DNA of 64,000 nt. Origin: Phenylobacterium haematophilum. GTDB lineage: Bacteria; Pseudomonadota; Alphaproteobacteria; Caulobacterales; Caulobacteraceae. Below are positions 9,354 to 19,163 of this stretch, one piece after another (position 1 is the first letter of the stretch; each line of letters begins with the position of its first letter). The notes beneath the pieces were generated by a model, which worked only from the letters and a program-made list of their open reading frames with translations, was not told where the DNA came from and ran no database searches. The stretch is taken from contig NZ_JACIDK010000003.1 of the NCBI RefSeq assembly GCF_014196295.1, positions 496,001 to 560,000 on the forward strand, written 5' to 3'. The position numbers and the translations under genes were made by a program.

Positions 9354-11990
9354 ATGCCGAGCCTCAACGAAATCAGAGCCGAGTTCCTGGGCTACTTCGA
9401 GAAGAATGATCACCTGATCATTCCGTCGGCCCCGCTTGTGCCCCAGAACGACCCCACCCTGCTGTTCGTGAACGCGGGCATGGTGCCGTTCAAGAACTAC
9501 TTCACCGGCGCTGAGACCCCGCCCAGCCCGCGGGCCGCGTCGTCGCAGAAGTCGGTTCGCGCCGGCGGCAAGCACAACGACCTGGACAATGTCGGCTACA
9601 CCGCCCGCCACCACACCTTCTTCGAGATGCTGGGGAACTTCTCCTTCGGCGACTACTTCAAGGCCGGCGCGATCGAGCACGCCTGGACCCTGCTGACCAA
9701 GGAATTCAAGATCCCGGCAGAGAAGCTGTGCGTCACAGTCTACCACACCGACGACGAGGCGGCCGAACTCTGGAAGAAGATCGCCGGTCTGCCGGACGAG
9801 AAGATCATCCGCATCGCGACCAACGACAACTTCTGGTCGATGGGCGACACCGGCCCCTGCGGTCCGTGCTCGGAAATCTTCTACGACCACGGCGCGCACA
9901 TTCCCGGCGGCCCGCCCGGCAGCCCGGATGAGGACGGCGACCGGTTCGTCGAGATCTGGAACCTGGTCTTCATGCAGTTCGAGCAGTTCGCCGACGGGCG
10001 GCGCATCGACCTGCCCAAGCCGCAGATCGATACCGGCATGGGCCTCGAGCGCATCGCCGCGGTGCTGCAGGGCGTGCACGACAACTACGACGTGGACCTG
10101 TTCCGCACGCTGATCGCCGCCTCCAAGCAACTGGTTGGCGACGGCACGAACGGCCCGTCGCACCGGGTCATCGCCGACCACCTGCGCTCGACCAGCTTCC
10201 TGATCGCCGATGGCGTGTCGCCGTCGAACGAGGGCCGCGGCTATGTACTGCGCCGGATCATGCGCCGGGCCATGCGCCATGCGCACCTGCTGGGCGCGGA
10301 AGAGCCGTTGATGCACCGTCTGGCGCCGGTCCTGATCGCCGAGATGGGCGAGGCCTATCCCGAGCTGCGCCGCGCCGAGCCCGTGATCGTCGAGACGCTG
10401 CGCCAGGAAGAGGAGCGGTTCCGCCGCACGCTCGGCCGCGGCATGGCGCTGCTGGATGAAGCGACGGCCAAGATGAATGCTGGCGACATGCTGCCCGGCG
10501 AGACGGCCTTCAAGCTCTACGATACCTACGGCTTCCCGCTCGACCTGACCCAGGACGCCGTCCGCAACAAGGGCATCAGCGTCGACCTGTCGGGCTTCGA
10601 AGACGCGATGAAGCGCCAGCGCGAACAGGCGCGCGAAGCGTGGACTGGATCTGGCCAGTCGGCGCAGGGCGCCGAATGGTTCGCGATTCGCGAACGCCTC
10701 GGCGCGACCCAGTTTCTCGGCTACGACACGACCGAAGCGACCGGCAAGCTGCTGGCGCTGGTCGCCGGCGGCGCCGAAGTCGAAGGCGCCAAGGCCGGCG
10801 AGACGGTGCTGGCGGTGTTCGACCGCACGCCCTTCTACGCCGAAAGCGGCGGTCAGGCCGGCGATGTCGGCGAGATCGAGTGGAACGGCGGCAAGGCCCG
10901 CGTGCTCGACACCCAGAAGCAGGCCGGCGACCTCTTCGTGCACGAGATCGAGATCCTGCAGGGCGAGCTGGCCCCCGGCGCCGAGGCGCGCCTGGCGGTC
11001 GATCCGGACCTGCGGACCACGACCCGCGCCAACCACTCGGCCACCCACCTGCTGCACGCGGCGCTGCGCAACGTGCTCGGTCCGCACGTGTCCCAGAAGG
11101 GCCAGATGGTCGATGGCGAGCGCATTCGCTTCGACTTCAGTCACGGCGGCCCGGTGACCGCCGACGAGATCGAGAAGATCGAAGCCGAGGTGAACGCGGT
11201 GGTCCGCCAGAACCTGCCGGCGGTGACCGAGGAAATGGCCCCCGAGCAGGCCATCGAGGCCGGCGCCATGGCGCTGTTCGGCGAGAAGTACGGCGACTCG
11301 GTCAGGGTGCTCACCCTGGGCAAGTCGCTCGCGGGTGACGGAAACTACTCGGTCGAACTATGCGGCGGCACCCACGTGGCCCGCACCGGCGACATCGCGC
11401 TGTTCAAGGTGGTGTCCGAAAGCGGCGTCGCCGCCGGGGTGCGCCGGATCGAGGCGCTGACCGGGGAGGCGGCGCGACGCTGGCTGATCGAACAGGCGGG
11501 CGTCGCCAAGGCGCTGGCCGATCAGTTCAAGGTTCCGGTGGTCGAGGTGGCCGCGCGGGTCGAGGCGCTCGAAGCCCAGCGTCGCAAACTCGAGAAGGAA
11601 CTGGCCGAGGCCAAACGTCAGCTCGCCATGGGCGGCGGGGGCGGGGCCGCCTCGGGGCCGGAAGAGATCGGCGGCGTGCAGGTCATCGCGCGCGTTATGG
11701 ACGGCGTCGGCGGCAAGGACCTGCGTCCCATCGCCGAGGAGTTCAAGAAGCAGCTGCCGGACGGCGTCATCGCGCTGGTCGGTTCAGCCGAGGGCAAGGC
11801 GGCCGTGACCGTCGCGGTGACGGGCGCGGCGGCCGCCAAGTTCAGCGCCGTGGATCTCGCCAAGGCGGCGGTTCTGGCCATGGGCGGGCAGGGCGCCGGC
11901 GGGCGTCCCGACTTCGCTCAGGGCGGGGCGCCGGACGGGGCGAAGGCCAATGAGGGGCTGGCGGCGATCAAGGGCCTGCTCGGGGCTTGA
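9354..11990 (+). CDS. alaS: Alanyl-tRNA synthetase
   Basis: 878 residues, full length for the family. N-terminal class II aminoacylation domain ([52 protein letters not shown]), then the editing domain with the zinc-binding HxxxH of [12 protein letters not shown] and the later [10 protein letters not shown], and a C-terminal C-Ala domain with an alanine/glycine-rich oligomerisation region ([25 protein letters not shown]). It charges tRNA-Ala and clears mischarged Ser/Gly. A strong terminator follows. Confidence 0.98.
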   Translation: MPSLNEIRAEFLGYFEKNDHLIIPSAPLVPQNDPTLLFVNAGMVPFKNYFTGAETPPSPRAASSQKSVRAGGKHNDLDNVGYTARHHTFFEMLGNFSFGDYFKAGAIEHAWTLLTKEFKIPAEKLCVTVYHTDDEAAELWKKIAGLPDEKIIRIATNDNFWSMGDTGPCGPCSEIFYDHGAHIPGGPPGSPDEDGDRFVEIWNLVFMQFEQFADGRRIDLPKPQIDTGMGLERIAAVLQGVHDNYDVDLFRTLIAASKQLVGDGTNGPSHRVIADHLRSTSFLIADGVSPSNEGRGYVLRRIMRRAMRHAHLLGAEEPLMHRLAPVLIAEMGEAYPELRRAEPVIVETLRQEEERFRRTLGRGMALLDEATAKMNAGDMLPGETAFKLYDTYGFPLDLTQDAVRNKGISVDLSGFEDAMKRQREQAREAWTGSGQSAQGAEWFAIRERLGATQFLGYDTTEATGKLLALVAGGAEVEGAKAGETVLAVFDRTPFYAESGGQAGDVGEIEWNGGKARVLDTQKQAGDLFVHEIEILQGELAPGAEARLAVDPDLRTTTRANHSATHLLHAALRNVLGPHVSQKGQMVDGERIRFDFSHGGPVTADEIEKIEAEVNAVVRQNLPAVTEEMAPEQAIEAGAMALFGEKYGDSVRVLTLGKSLAGDGNYSVELCGGTHVARTGDIALFKVVSESGVAAGVRRIEALTGEAARRWLIEQAGVAKALADQFKVPVVEVAARVEALEAQRRKLEKELAEAKRQLAMGGGGGAASGPEEIGGVQVIARVMDGVGGKDLRPIAEEFKKQLPDGVIALVGSAEGKAAVTVAVTGAAAAKFSAVDLAKAAVLAMGGQGAGGRPDFAQGGAPDGAKANEGLAAIKGLLGA

Positions 11991-12011
11991 TTCGGCCTAG
12001 AAGCTTGCGGA

Positions 12012-12039
12012 AGGGGGCGCTTATGCGCCCCCTTTTTTT
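12012..12039 (+). terminator. Rho-independent terminator of alaS
   Basis: AGGGGGCGC-TTAT-GCGCCCCCT followed by a run of T: perfect GC stem and seven or more consecutive T, 20 bases after the alaS stop. Confidence 0.92.
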
Positions 12040-12213
12040 GTCAGCTGCCCCTGGGTTAACCCTGATTTGCGAAAAAGCGAACGCCGCTCGGCGAAACGTA
12101 AAATTTGCATACCCGTGTGAGGCGAGTGGCGTTGCCAGAAATTGTATTAAGCTCTAGTTCACCATCCAGAGGGGCGCCTTACGGGGCGCAGGATCAATGT
12201 AAGGATGGGTTCA

Positions 12214-12843
12214 ATGTTCAAGTATCTGCCCGCTGCCGCCGCTGCGCTGGCGCTCAGCTTCGCCGCCGTTCCGGCCGCTGAAGCCGCTACCGTCTTCTCG
12301 GGCGGCGTCAACAACGTTCAATCGAACAACACCGATCCGGGCCTCGTGGTCCAGACCGGCAACTACAACACCTTCAGCCTGCCGCTGGAAGTCGGCGTGA
12401 CCAGCGCCCCGGTTGGCCTGTTCTCCATCTGGACCAACGAAACCGCCATCAACTTCGACGACTGGGCTCATAGCCCGATCTCGGTCCAACTGCAGTTCAC
12501 CGCGCCGACCGGCCCCTGGTCGGGCGGCCCGGTCACCGGCGACACCTTCGGCATCAACGGCTTCCTGGTTCAGGGCGGCCGCATCGAGTGGGATGGCCCG
12601 GCCATCTACACCTTCGGTAACGGCGGCAAGCTGGAAGTGTCCCTGAAGGACACCGACTTCAACTGGGGCTGGTTCGGCACCAACCCGGGCCAAAAGTACG
12701 GCGCGGTGGTCGAAGCCAACTTCAAGCTCATCGACCTGCCGTCGGCGGTGCCGGAACCGGCCACCTGGGCGATGATGATCACCGGCTTCGGTCTGGCCGG
12801 CGTGGCCATCCGTCGTCGTCGTGAGACGCTCGTCGCGGCCTGA
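12214..12843 (+). CDS. PEPxxWA-CTERM sorting domain exported protein
   Basis: 209 residues from the ATG at 12214, chosen because AAGGA at 12201-12205 then sits 8 bases away; the ATG at 12205 overlaps that box. A signal peptide (MFKYLPAAAAALALSFAAVP, then AAEA-A) precedes a beta-rich body with no enzyme motif. The C-terminus carries the sorting signal: VPEPATWAMMITGFGLAGVA followed by RRRR, that is PEP motif, hydrophobic helix and basic cluster. Such proteins are cleaved and released or anchored by an exosortase system and are often tied to exopolysaccharide. No exosortase is in the window. Confidence 0.85.
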   Translation: MFKYLPAAAAALALSFAAVPAAEAATVFSGGVNNVQSNNTDPGLVVQTGNYNTFSLPLEVGVTSAPVGLFSIWTNETAINFDDWAHSPISVQLQFTAPTGPWSGGPVTGDTFGINGFLVQGGRIEWDGPAIYTFGNGGKLEVSLKDTDFNWGWFGTNPGQKYGAVVEANFKLIDLPSAVPEPATWAMMITGFGLAGVAIRRRRETLVAA

Positions 12844-12862
12844 TCGCACGATCAGTCAGCAG

Positions 12863-12892
12863 AAAGGCCGGGGGTGACCCCGGCCTTTTTTT
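12863..12892 (+). terminator. Rho-independent terminator after the PEP-CTERM gene
   Basis: AAAGGCCGGGG-TGA-CCCCGGCCTTT followed by further T. Perfect 11-bp stem. The A-rich left flank means it could also work for the convergent gene on the minus strand. Confidence 0.9.
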
Positions 12893-12907
12893 GTCCGTCC
12901 ATTTGCT

Positions 12908-13285
12908 TCAAGGACGGGTGAAGATCGCGATCTTATTGCCCGTCGCGTCGCGCACATACGCGCCATAGAAGGTCGTCGAGTCCGCCGGCCGCGGGCCAGG
13001 CGCGCCCTCGTCGACCCCGCCGAAGGCGAGCGCAGCGGCGTAAGCCGCATCGACCGCTGCCTTGTCCGGGCCGCGGAACGCGATCATGATTCCGTTTCCG
13101 CCGCGAGCCTGCTGCCCATCGAAGGGCGGGCAGAGGAAGGTGTTGGCGTCCTGGCCCTTGGGGCCATAGCCGGCCCAGCCGCTGTCGAAGAACTGTCGCT
13201 CATAGCCGATGGCGCCCAGCACGGCGTCGTAGAACGGCATGGCGTCCTCGACGTTCAGCGCCCCGATCGTCACATAGCCGATCAT
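12908..13285 (-). CDS. VOC (glyoxalase-fold) family protein
   Basis: 125 residues from the ATG at 13285 (MIGYVTIGALNVEDAMPFYD); a 36-residue upstream extension of the frame lacks family similarity. The sequence is a single vicinal-oxygen-chelate module pair: MIGYVTIGALNVEDAMPFYD, RGGNGIMIAFRGPDKAAVDA and YVRDATGNKIAIFTR. The usual first metal-binding His is not present at the expected N-terminal position, so the catalytic capacity is uncertain. VOC proteins include dioxygenases, glyoxalases and resistance proteins; no specific role can be given. Confidence 0.8.
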   Translation of the reverse strand: MIGYVTIGALNVEDAMPFYDAVLGAIGYERQFFDSGWAGYGPKGQDANTFLCPPFDGQQARGGNGIMIAFRGPDKAAVDAAYAAALAFGGVDEGAPGPRPADSTTFYGAYVRDATGNKIAIFTRP

Positions 13286-13352
13286 GTCGTCCGTCTCCCT
13301 GATGTCAGCGGGCGACGCTAGCCTCGTCGTTCGAACATAACAAGAACAAATC

Positions 13353-14054
13353 CTAGTGCTGGATTCGGATCCGAGCGTGATCCGGCGCGCCAAGACCTCC
13401 CCGGCACGCCGCCGGTCGGAACCTCAGATCGTGGCATATACGGACTTCCTGCAGGCGATTGCCGTCCGCGACCTTCACATAGAGAGCGTTGCGCCGAAGG
13501 GCGCGGTTGCGGGCCAGGAAGGCGTCGCGGACATCGCCGGCCGTGACCTCCTTGCCGGCCGGGAACGACAGGCTCGGCGCGTCGATCGCATTCCACAGCG
13601 CCCGAGCTCGGTCGAAGTACGCTTCGGGCGTCTTCCAGCCGCAAGTACCGTGCGCCGCCCACTCGTGCTGCAGGAGGTCGGCCGACGGCGTCATGCAGTA
13701 GTTCTTGCGGACGGTAGCGGCGTTGATCGCAGGGGCGGGCGCGCAGTAGCGGGGATGGCGCTTGCCCGGCCCGTTCGGCCACAGGCCATGGACGACGAAG
13801 CCCATGTGGTTCTGGCGGCATTGGAACCGCGCCTCGGCGGACCCGCCGCGCGTGCGGCACCACTCCGGCGACCAGCTCAGCGCGAGCATGTAGGAGGCGA
13901 CCGCGGTGTCGCGGACGACCTCGCGGTCCGGCGGCTTCTTGGCAGGGGCAGGGGAAACGTGAGCAGGCGGCGTGCATGCCCGCAGCGGCGCGGACACAGC
14001 GACGCCGGCCGCCGACCAGGCGGCCAGCAAGACGAGAAGAAGCCGCCCCCTCAC
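13353..14054 (-). CDS. Ribonuclease T2 family enzyme, exported
   Basis: 233 residues from a GTG at 14054 whose GTGA overlaps the stop codon of the preceding gene. This start gives a signal peptide (VRGRLLLVLLAAWSAAGVAV) and is preferred to a frame extension to 14195. Both catalytic segments of RNase T2 are intact: CAS I FVVHGLWPN (about 86-94, His89) and CAS II HEWAAHGTC (130-138). Several cysteines fit disulfides. T2 enzymes degrade RNA without base specificity in the periplasm or outside the cell. It is the third gene of an apparent icd / DUF2939 / RNase T2 operon. Confidence 0.9.
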   Translation of the reverse strand: MRGRLLLVLLAAWSAAGVAVSAPLRACTPPAHVSPAPAKKPPDREVVRDTAVASYMLALSWSPEWCRTRGGSAEARFQCRQNHMGFVVHGLWPNGPGKRHPRYCAPAPAINAATVRKNYCMTPSADLLQHEWAAHGTCGWKTPEAYFDRARALWNAIDAPSLSFPAGKEVTAGDVRDAFLARNRALRRNALYVKVADGNRLQEVRICHDLRFRPAACRGGLGAPDHARIRIQH

Positions 14055-14614
14055 GCCGCGGTTTTGACGGGCAGGCGGATCTGCACGAGCTTCCAGGTGA
14101 ATAGGTCGCGGCGCTCGAAGGTGAAGACCACCCCCTGGTCGGCCGACTTCACGCCTTTGGCCAGCACCAGGAAGCGGGCGCGGTTGGGGTCCCAATAGCG
14201 AAGGCGCGGGAAGGCGCGCTCGGAGATTTCCGCCGGCGCTGTTCCTGGCGCATAGCCGCGCGCCAGATCGTAAAGGCCCGGGGCGGTGAGAAAGGGCTCG
14301 ACCTGCGGCGGCGGCGGCACGATCGGTTCGATGGCGCGCTTCACCGCCCCGATCGGATCGGTCCAGATGTCGGGCGGCGGCGGGGCGGCGACGGCGCGCT
14401 CGGCGACCTGGGGGCGCAGGCCCTGGCGCACGGCGGCGTAGTCGACCAACTGGGCCAGCGCCTGGCCGTCGCCGTCGCGGGCGGCGGCCTTGGTGGCCCG
14501 AAACGCAAAGAACGGCGCGGTCGCGAAGACCAGCGCCGTTCCCACGATCAGCGTAACGATCAAGCGGAAGACCGCGCGGGCAAGGCTCCAGTCCTCGCGC
14601 GCGCGATCGTTCAT
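14051..14614 (-). CDS. DUF2939-like single-pass membrane protein
   Basis: 187 residues. One N-terminal transmembrane helix at about 16-34 (RLIVTLIVGTALVFATAPFF) is followed by a periplasmic domain. Segments such as ATKAAARDGDGQALAQLVDY and VVFTFERRDLFTWKLVQIRL match the DUF2939 family as I recall it, whose function is unknown. It begins 4 bp after the icd stop and overlaps the RNase T2 gene by 4 bp, so the three are probably one transcript. Confidence 0.75.
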   Translation of the reverse strand: MNDRAREDWSLARAVFRLIVTLIVGTALVFATAPFFAFRATKAAARDGDGQALAQLVDYAAVRQGLRPQVAERAVAAPPPPDIWTDPIGAVKRAIEPIVPPPPQVEPFLTAPGLYDLARGYAPGTAPAEISERAFPRLRYWDPNRARFLVLAKGVKSADQGVVFTFERRDLFTWKLVQIRLPVKTAA

Positions 14615-14618
14615 GGCC

Positions 14619-15842
14619 TTAGGCGGGCGTCTTCGCCAGGGCCGCTTCCAGGTTGGCGGCGACCTTGTCGATGAAGCCTTCCGTGGTCAGCCAGCCCTGG
14701 GTGTCGCCGACCAGCAGCGCCAGGTCCTTGGTCATCGAGCCGGCTTCGACGGTGTCGACGCAGACCTTCTCCAGGGTGTCGGCGAAGTGGGCGAGCTCGG
14801 CGTTGCCGTCGAGCTTGGCGCGGTGCTTCAGGCCTTGGGTCCAGGCGAAGATCGAGGCGATCGAGTTGGTCGAGGTCGACTCGCCGCGCTGATGCTGGCG
14901 GAAGTGGCGGGTCACGGTGCCGTGGGCGGCTTCCGATTCCATGATCTTGCCGTCCGGCGTGATCAGCACCGAGGTCATCAGGCCCAGCGAGCCGAAGCCC
15001 TGGGCGACCTGGTCGGACTGCACGTCGCCGTCGTAGTTCTTGCAGGCCCAGACGAAGCCGCCGGACCACTTCAGGGCCGAGGCGACCATGTCGTCGATCA
15101 GGCGGTGCTCATAGACGATGCCGGCTTCCTTGAACTTCGCGGCGTACTCGGCCTCATAGACCTCGGCGAAGATGTCCTTGAAGCGGCCGTCATAGGCCTT
15201 GAGGATCGTGTTCTTGGTCGACAGGTAGACTGGGTACTTCCGCTGCAGGCCGTAGTTCAGGCAGGCGTGCGCGAATTCCCGGATCGAGTCGTCGAGGTTG
15301 TACATGCCCATGGCGACGCCGCCGCCGGGGAACTCGAACACTTCGTGCTCGATGGTGTCGCCGTTCTCACCTTCCCACTTGATGGTCAGGCGGCCCTTGC
15401 CGGGCACCTTGAAGTCGGTGGCCTTGTATTGGTCGCCGAACGCGTGGCGGCCGACGATAATCGGCTGGGTCCAGCCGGGAATCAGGCGCGGCACGTTCTT
15501 GCAGATGATCGGCTCACGGAAGACCACGCCGCCGAGGATGTTGCGGATGGTGCCGTTCGGCGACTTCCACATCTTCTTCAGGCCGAACTCTTCGACCCGC
15601 GCTTCGTCCGGGGTGATGGTGGCGCACTTCACGCCCACGCCGTGACGCTTGATGGCTTCGGCCGCGTCCACGGTGACCTTGTCGTCGGTGGCGTCGCGGT
15701 GCTCGATTCCCAGGTCGTAGTAATCCAGATCGATATCCAGATGCGGGAAGATCAGCTTGTCCTTGATCCACTTCCAGATGATGCGGGTCATCTCGTCCCC
15801 GTCGATGTCTACGACGGGGTTCGCGACTTTAATCTTGGCCAT
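14619..15842 (-). CDS. icd: NADP-dependent isocitrate dehydrogenase
   Basis: 407 residues with the eukaryote-like/alphaproteobacterial type of [23 protein letters not shown] at the start, substrate-binding [12 protein letters not shown], the metal-binding aspartates in [20 protein letters not shown] and the NADP region [10 protein letters not shown]. It converts isocitrate to 2-oxoglutarate and CO2 in the TCA cycle, in the cytoplasm. It leads an operon with the DUF2939 and RNase T2 genes. Its leader contains unusual CCCTA repeats. Confidence 0.97.
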   Translation of the reverse strand: MAKIKVANPVVDIDGDEMTRIIWKWIKDKLIFPHLDIDLDYYDLGIEHRDATDDKVTVDAAEAIKRHGVGVKCATITPDEARVEEFGLKKMWKSPNGTIRNILGGVVFREPIICKNVPRLIPGWTQPIIVGRHAFGDQYKATDFKVPGKGRLTIKWEGENGDTIEHEVFEFPGGGVAMGMYNLDDSIREFAHACLNYGLQRKYPVYLSTKNTILKAYDGRFKDIFAEVYEAEYAAKFKEAGIVYEHRLIDDMVASALKWSGGFVWACKNYDGDVQSDQVAQGFGSLGLMTSVLITPDGKIMESEAAHGTVTRHFRQHQRGESTSTNSIASIFAWTQGLKHRAKLDGNAELAHFADTLEKVCVDTVEAGSMTKDLALLVGDTQGWLTTEGFIDKVAANLEAALAKTPA

Positions 15843-15871
15843 GAGGGCAGAGCGCTCCGGGGGCGTAACGG

Positions 15872-15900
15872 CTAGGATAGGGTAGGGTAGATAGGGTAAG
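15872..15900 (-). repeat. CCCTA-type short tandem repeats in the icd leader
   Basis: Read on the minus strand the stretch contains CCCTAT, CTACCCTA, CCCTATCC and TTACCCTA, i.e. several near-tandem copies of CCCTA about 30-60 bases before the icd start codon. It is an unusual low-complexity stretch within this GC-rich genome. Confidence 0.55.
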
Positions 15901-16019
15901 GGCCGTATACTAGGCCAAGGCCCGTACGCAAAGGGTGGGTCACCCCGTATTGACCTGGGAGTAGCGCCGTCGGGCAGGCGGCGCTTGCATTCTACGCCCC
16001 TCGCATCTCAAAACGCGGC

Positions 16020-16796
16020 ATGGAATCCGCCGCCCCGCCCTGCATCATCCTCAACGTGCCGCAACTGGCGCAGAACATCGGCGCGGTCGCCCGTGTGATG
16101 GCCAATTTCGGCCTCGCCGACCTGCGTCTGGTCAACCCGCGCGACGGCTGGCCGCAAGAACGCGCCTGGGCCGCCGCCTCCGGCGCGGAATGGCCGCTCA
16201 ACGCCGCTCGAGTCTATGACAGCGTCGAAGCCGCCATCGCCGACCTGCATCTCGTCTACGCCACCACGGCCCGTCCGCGCGAGTTGCAGCTTCCGGTCAT
16301 CGGCCCGCGGGAGGCCGCGGCCAACCTGGCGCACGAGGTGGCCGAGGGCCGCGCCACCGGCCTGTTGTTCGGCGGCGAGCGCGCGGGGCTGGAGACGGCC
16401 GACATCGCGCTCTGCCAGGCCGTCGTCACGCTGCCGATCGATCCGCGCTTCCGTTCGCTCAACCTGGCCCAGGCGGTGGCGATCAACGCCTATGAGTGGC
16501 GCATGACGGTCGAATCGGGGGCCCCGCCGATCTTCCGCGAGGGGCCGCCGCCGGCCGAGGCCGCGGCCATGCTAGGTCTCTACGAACACTTCGAGCGTGA
16601 GCTTGACGACGCAGGATTCTTCCATCCGCCGGAAAAGAAGCCGTCGATGATGCAGAACCTGCGCTCGGCGCTCGGCCGCGCGCGGTTTTCCGACCAGGAG
16701 GTTCGTACCTTCCGCGGTGTCGTCACCGCGCTATCTAAGGGGCGCGGGCGTTCGCTCGAGAAGCTGGCCCGCAGGAAGGCCGACGGAGAAAGCTGA
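16020..16796 (+). CDS. trmJ: TrmJ-type tRNA 2'-O-methyltransferase (SpoU/SPOUT family)
   Basis: 258 residues. SPOUT motifs are clear: motif 1 ILNVPQLAQNIGAVARVMAN with FGLADLRLVNPRD, motif 2 TGLLFGGERAGLE, and motif 3 LNLAQAVAINAYEW. Family members use S-adenosylmethionine to 2'-O-methylate nucleotide 32 of tRNA. The C-terminal extension is of TrmJ type (ALGRARFSDQEVRTFRGVVT). There is no obvious Shine-Dalgarno before the ATG, so the mRNA may be leaderless. The stop overlaps the start of the next gene by one base. Confidence 0.88.
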   Translation: MESAAPPCIILNVPQLAQNIGAVARVMANFGLADLRLVNPRDGWPQERAWAAASGAEWPLNAARVYDSVEAAIADLHLVYATTARPRELQLPVIGPREAAANLAHEVAEGRATGLLFGGERAGLETADIALCQAVVTLPIDPRFRSLNLAQAVAINAYEWRMTVESGAPPIFREGPPPAEAAAMLGLYEHFERELDDAGFFHPPEKKPSMMQNLRSALGRARFSDQEVRTFRGVVTALSKGRGRSLEKLARRKADGES

Positions 16797-17869
16797 TGGC
16801 GTTGCGCGACCTGTTGGACCGTCTGGCGATCCCGATTCTCCAGGCTCCTATGGTCGGCGCGTCGCCTCCCGAAATGGCCCTGGCGGTTTCGCGCGCCGGC
16901 GGCATGGGCTCGCTGGCGGCGGGGGCGCTGGTCCCCGATCAGATCGAGCCGGAAGTCGAGCGCCTGCGTGCGGCCACCGACGCGCCGTTCGGGGTGAACC
17001 TGCTTATGGCGCCGCGGGCCGAGCCGGACGGCGCGGTGGTGGAAGCAGCGCTCGCTAGGCTGGCGCCTTGGTACGCCGACCTCGGCGAAGCCTTGCCCGG
17101 CCATCCCAACAGTTTCGCGCCGGACTTCGAGGCGCAGCTTGCGGCCCTGACCCGCGCAGCCCCGCCGGTCGCCTCGTTCACCTTCGGCATCCTCGCCGCC
17201 GATCAGGTGGAGGCGCTGCACCGCGCCGGAACGATGGTCGTCGGCACGGCGACGACCGTCGCCGAAGCCCGGGCCTGGGCGGATGTCGGGGCCGACGGGA
17301 TTTGCGCCCAGGGTTTCGAGGCGGGCGGCCATCGCGGCCACTTCCTGGCCGACCCAGAGGCCAGCCTGGTCGGGACGCTGCCGCTGACCTCGCTGATCCT
17401 GGACGCGGTCGACCTGCCGGTGATTGCGGCCGGCGGGATCATGAACGGGCGCGGCGTCGCCGCCGCCCTCGCGCTTGGAGCCAGCGCCGTCCAGATGGGC
17501 ACGGCCTTCCTGCTCGCCGACCAGACCGGCGTCAGCGCGCCCTGGAAGCGGGCGATCGAAGCGGCCGATGACGAGAGCACGCGCCTGACCCGGGCTTTCA
17601 CCGGCCGCTACGCGCGCGGTATCGAGAACCGTTTCATGCGCGAGCTCCGTGCGGTGCAGGACGAGGTCCCGGCTTATCCGGTGCAGAACCGTCTGACCCA
17701 GCCGCTGCGGGCCGCCGCAGCCAGGGCTGGCGATCCGGAGATGATCTCGCTTTGGGCGGGGCAGGGCGTGCGGCTGGCCCGGCCCGGCGACGCGGGAGAT
17801 CTGGTCCGGCGATGGTGGAGCGAGGCGCAGGACGCCGCCGGCCGGCTGTCCGTCCGCACGGCGCGCTGA
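16796..17869 (+). CDS. Nitronate monooxygenase / 2-nitropropane dioxygenase family
   Basis: 357 residues forming an FMN-binding TIM barrel: N-terminal PILQAPMVGASPPEMALAVS, the catalytic-His segment GFEAGGHRGHF, and the FMN phosphate-binding AAGGIMNGRGVAAALALGAS with QMGTAFL. These flavoenzymes oxidise alkyl nitronates such as propionate-3-nitronate to aldehyde or keto acid plus nitrite. Translation is coupled to trmJ (TGATG overlap). The pairing with trmJ looks positional rather than functional. Confidence 0.88.
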   Translation: MALRDLLDRLAIPILQAPMVGASPPEMALAVSRAGGMGSLAAGALVPDQIEPEVERLRAATDAPFGVNLLMAPRAEPDGAVVEAALARLAPWYADLGEALPGHPNSFAPDFEAQLAALTRAAPPVASFTFGILAADQVEALHRAGTMVVGTATTVAEARAWADVGADGICAQGFEAGGHRGHFLADPEASLVGTLPLTSLILDAVDLPVIAAGGIMNGRGVAAALALGASAVQMGTAFLLADQTGVSAPWKRAIEAADDESTRLTRAFTGRYARGIENRFMRELRAVQDEVPAYPVQNRLTQPLRAAAARAGDPEMISLWAGQGVRLARPGDAGDLVRRWWSEAQDAAGRLSVRTAR

Positions 17870-17937
17870 TGGCGGCCGTTCTGGCGACCGCCGAGGTTTC
17901 GCGCTAGGGTGGTCCAAGGTAACGCTCGAGGTGCGCC

Positions 17938-18282
17938 GTGAAGAAACTCGTCCTGACGCTCGCCGCCCTGACCGCAATGGCCACCCCGGCCGCCGCGCAG
18001 GTCATGTGCCGCGACGATGTCGGCCGCGTCACCTGCTACGATATCTACGGCAACTCGGTGGTCGGCACGAAGGACGTGCTGGGCAAGGCGACCTGGGTGG
18101 ATGAGTACGGCAACCAGGTCTCGGTGCGCCGCGACGTGCTCGGCAACCGCATCATCGAGGACAGCGAGGGCAACCGCACCACGGTCCGCCGCGACGTGCT
18201 CGGCAACACCGTGGTCAGCGACGACCGGGGAAACAAGACCAGCTGCCGCGTGGACCTGCTGGGCAAGGCGCGCTGCAAGTAG
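17938..18282 (+). CDS. Small exported protein made of ~20-residue tandem repeats
   Basis: 114 residues from a GTG (MKKLVLTLAALTAMATPAAA signal peptide, cleavage after AAA-Q region). The mature part is almost entirely tandem repeats of about 20 residues with the pattern YGN-x-VxVRRDVLGN-x-(I/V)-xxD: units start near YGNSVVGTKDVLGK, YGNQVSVRRDVLGNR, EGNRTTVRRDVLGNT and RGNKTSCRVDLLGKA. The underlying DNA repeats are about 60 bp. Cysteines occur only at the ends (VMCRDDVGRVTC and SCRVDLLGKARC), so disulfides may cap the array. I do not recognise the family; a periplasmic structural or binding role is a guess. Confidence 0.75.
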   Translation: MKKLVLTLAALTAMATPAAAQVMCRDDVGRVTCYDIYGNSVVGTKDVLGKATWVDEYGNQVSVRRDVLGNRIIEDSEGNRTTVRRDVLGNTVVSDDRGNKTSCRVDLLGKARCK

Positions 18283-18344
18283 GGTGCTGACGCCCCCCGA
18301 GATTGACTCTTAAGCCTGCGGACGTCATACACCGCCCCTTCGCG

Positions 18345-18365
18345 CCGCCGGACCTCGTCCGGTGG
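18345..18365 (+). promoter_or_regulatory. Hairpin in the rpsD leader
   Basis: CCGCCGGAC and GTCCGGTGG form a 9-bp stem (one G-U pair) with a CTC loop about 95 bp before the rpsD start. There is no T-tract. S4 autoregulates its own translation in other bacteria, so a leader element is conceivable, but I recognise no described motif. Confidence 0.3.
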
Positions 18366-18458
18366 TTTGCGATCTATGACGGGTGACCTGACGCCGCCGT
18401 TGAGATCGCGTTCCCACTTGCGGGGACGCCGGCCTGGGTCGAATAGAAAGAGACGAGT

Positions 18459-19076
18459 ATGTCGAAGCGCCAGAGCGCCAAGTACAAGATCGACCGCCGG
18501 ATGGGCGAGAACATCTGGGGTCGTCCGAAGTCGCCGATCAACTCGCGCGCCTACGGCCCCGGCCAGCACGGCCAGCGTCGCAAGTCCAAGGTTTCGGACT
18601 TCGGCCTGCAGCTGCGCGCCAAGCAAAAGCTGAAGGGCTACTACGGCAACCTGACCGAGAAGCAATTCTCGCGCACCTACGAAGAGGCCGCCCGCCGCAA
18701 GGGCAACACCTCGGAAAACCTGATCGGCCTGCTGGAAGCGCGTCTGGACGCGGTCGTCTACCGCGCGAAGTTCGTGCCGACCGTGTTCGCGGCTCGTCAG
18801 TTCGTGAACCATGGCCACGTCCTGGTGAACGGCAAGCGCGTCAACATCGCGTCGTACCGCGTGAAGGTCGGCGACGTGGTCACCGTGCGCGAGCGTTCGC
18901 GCAACATGGCCCTGGTGCTGGAAGCCCTGCAGTCGTCGGAGCGTGACACCCCGGACTACATCGAGCTCGATCCGAAGGCCATGACCGCCAAGTTCGTGCG
19001 CGTTCCGGAATTCTCCGAGGTCCCGTACCCGGTGAAGATGGAGCCGAACCTGGTTATCGAATTCTACGCGTCCTAA
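18459..19076 (+). CDS. rpsD: 30S ribosomal protein S4
   Basis: 205 residues, full length. [20 protein letters not shown] is the N-terminal S4 domain, followed by the S4 RNA-binding module ([40 protein letters not shown]). S4 is a primary 16S rRNA binder that nucleates 30S assembly. It stands alone here rather than in the alpha operon, as is usual in alphaproteobacteria. A strong terminator follows. Confidence 0.98.
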   Translation: MSKRQSAKYKIDRRMGENIWGRPKSPINSRAYGPGQHGQRRKSKVSDFGLQLRAKQKLKGYYGNLTEKQFSRTYEEAARRKGNTSENLIGLLEARLDAVVYRAKFVPTVFAARQFVNHGHVLVNGKRVNIASYRVKVGDVVTVRERSRNMALVLEALQSSERDTPDYIELDPKAMTAKFVRVPEFSEVPYPVKMEPNLVIEFYAS

Positions 19077-19104
19077 TCGGCGCCGAAGACCAGATCGAAT
19101 TGCG

Positions 19105-19138
19105 AAGGCCCCGGAGCGATCCGGGGCCTTTTGCTTTC
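19105..19138 (+). terminator. Rho-independent terminator of rpsD
   Basis: AAGGCCCCGG-AGCGAT-CCGGGGCCTT followed by TTGCTTT: perfect 10-bp stem 28 bases after the stop codon. Confidence 0.88.
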
Positions 19139-19163
19139 GGGCGATCTGTGGCCCAGTCTGCGG

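Noticed and set aside
9324..11144. 606-residue minus-strand open frame
   Set aside because: Antisense of alaS, created by GC-biased third positions; no start context or domain.
12052..12063. CtrA binding site at GGGTTAACCC
   Set aside because: Only one TTAA half is present without a second TTAA at 7 bp; the palindrome alone is too short to call.
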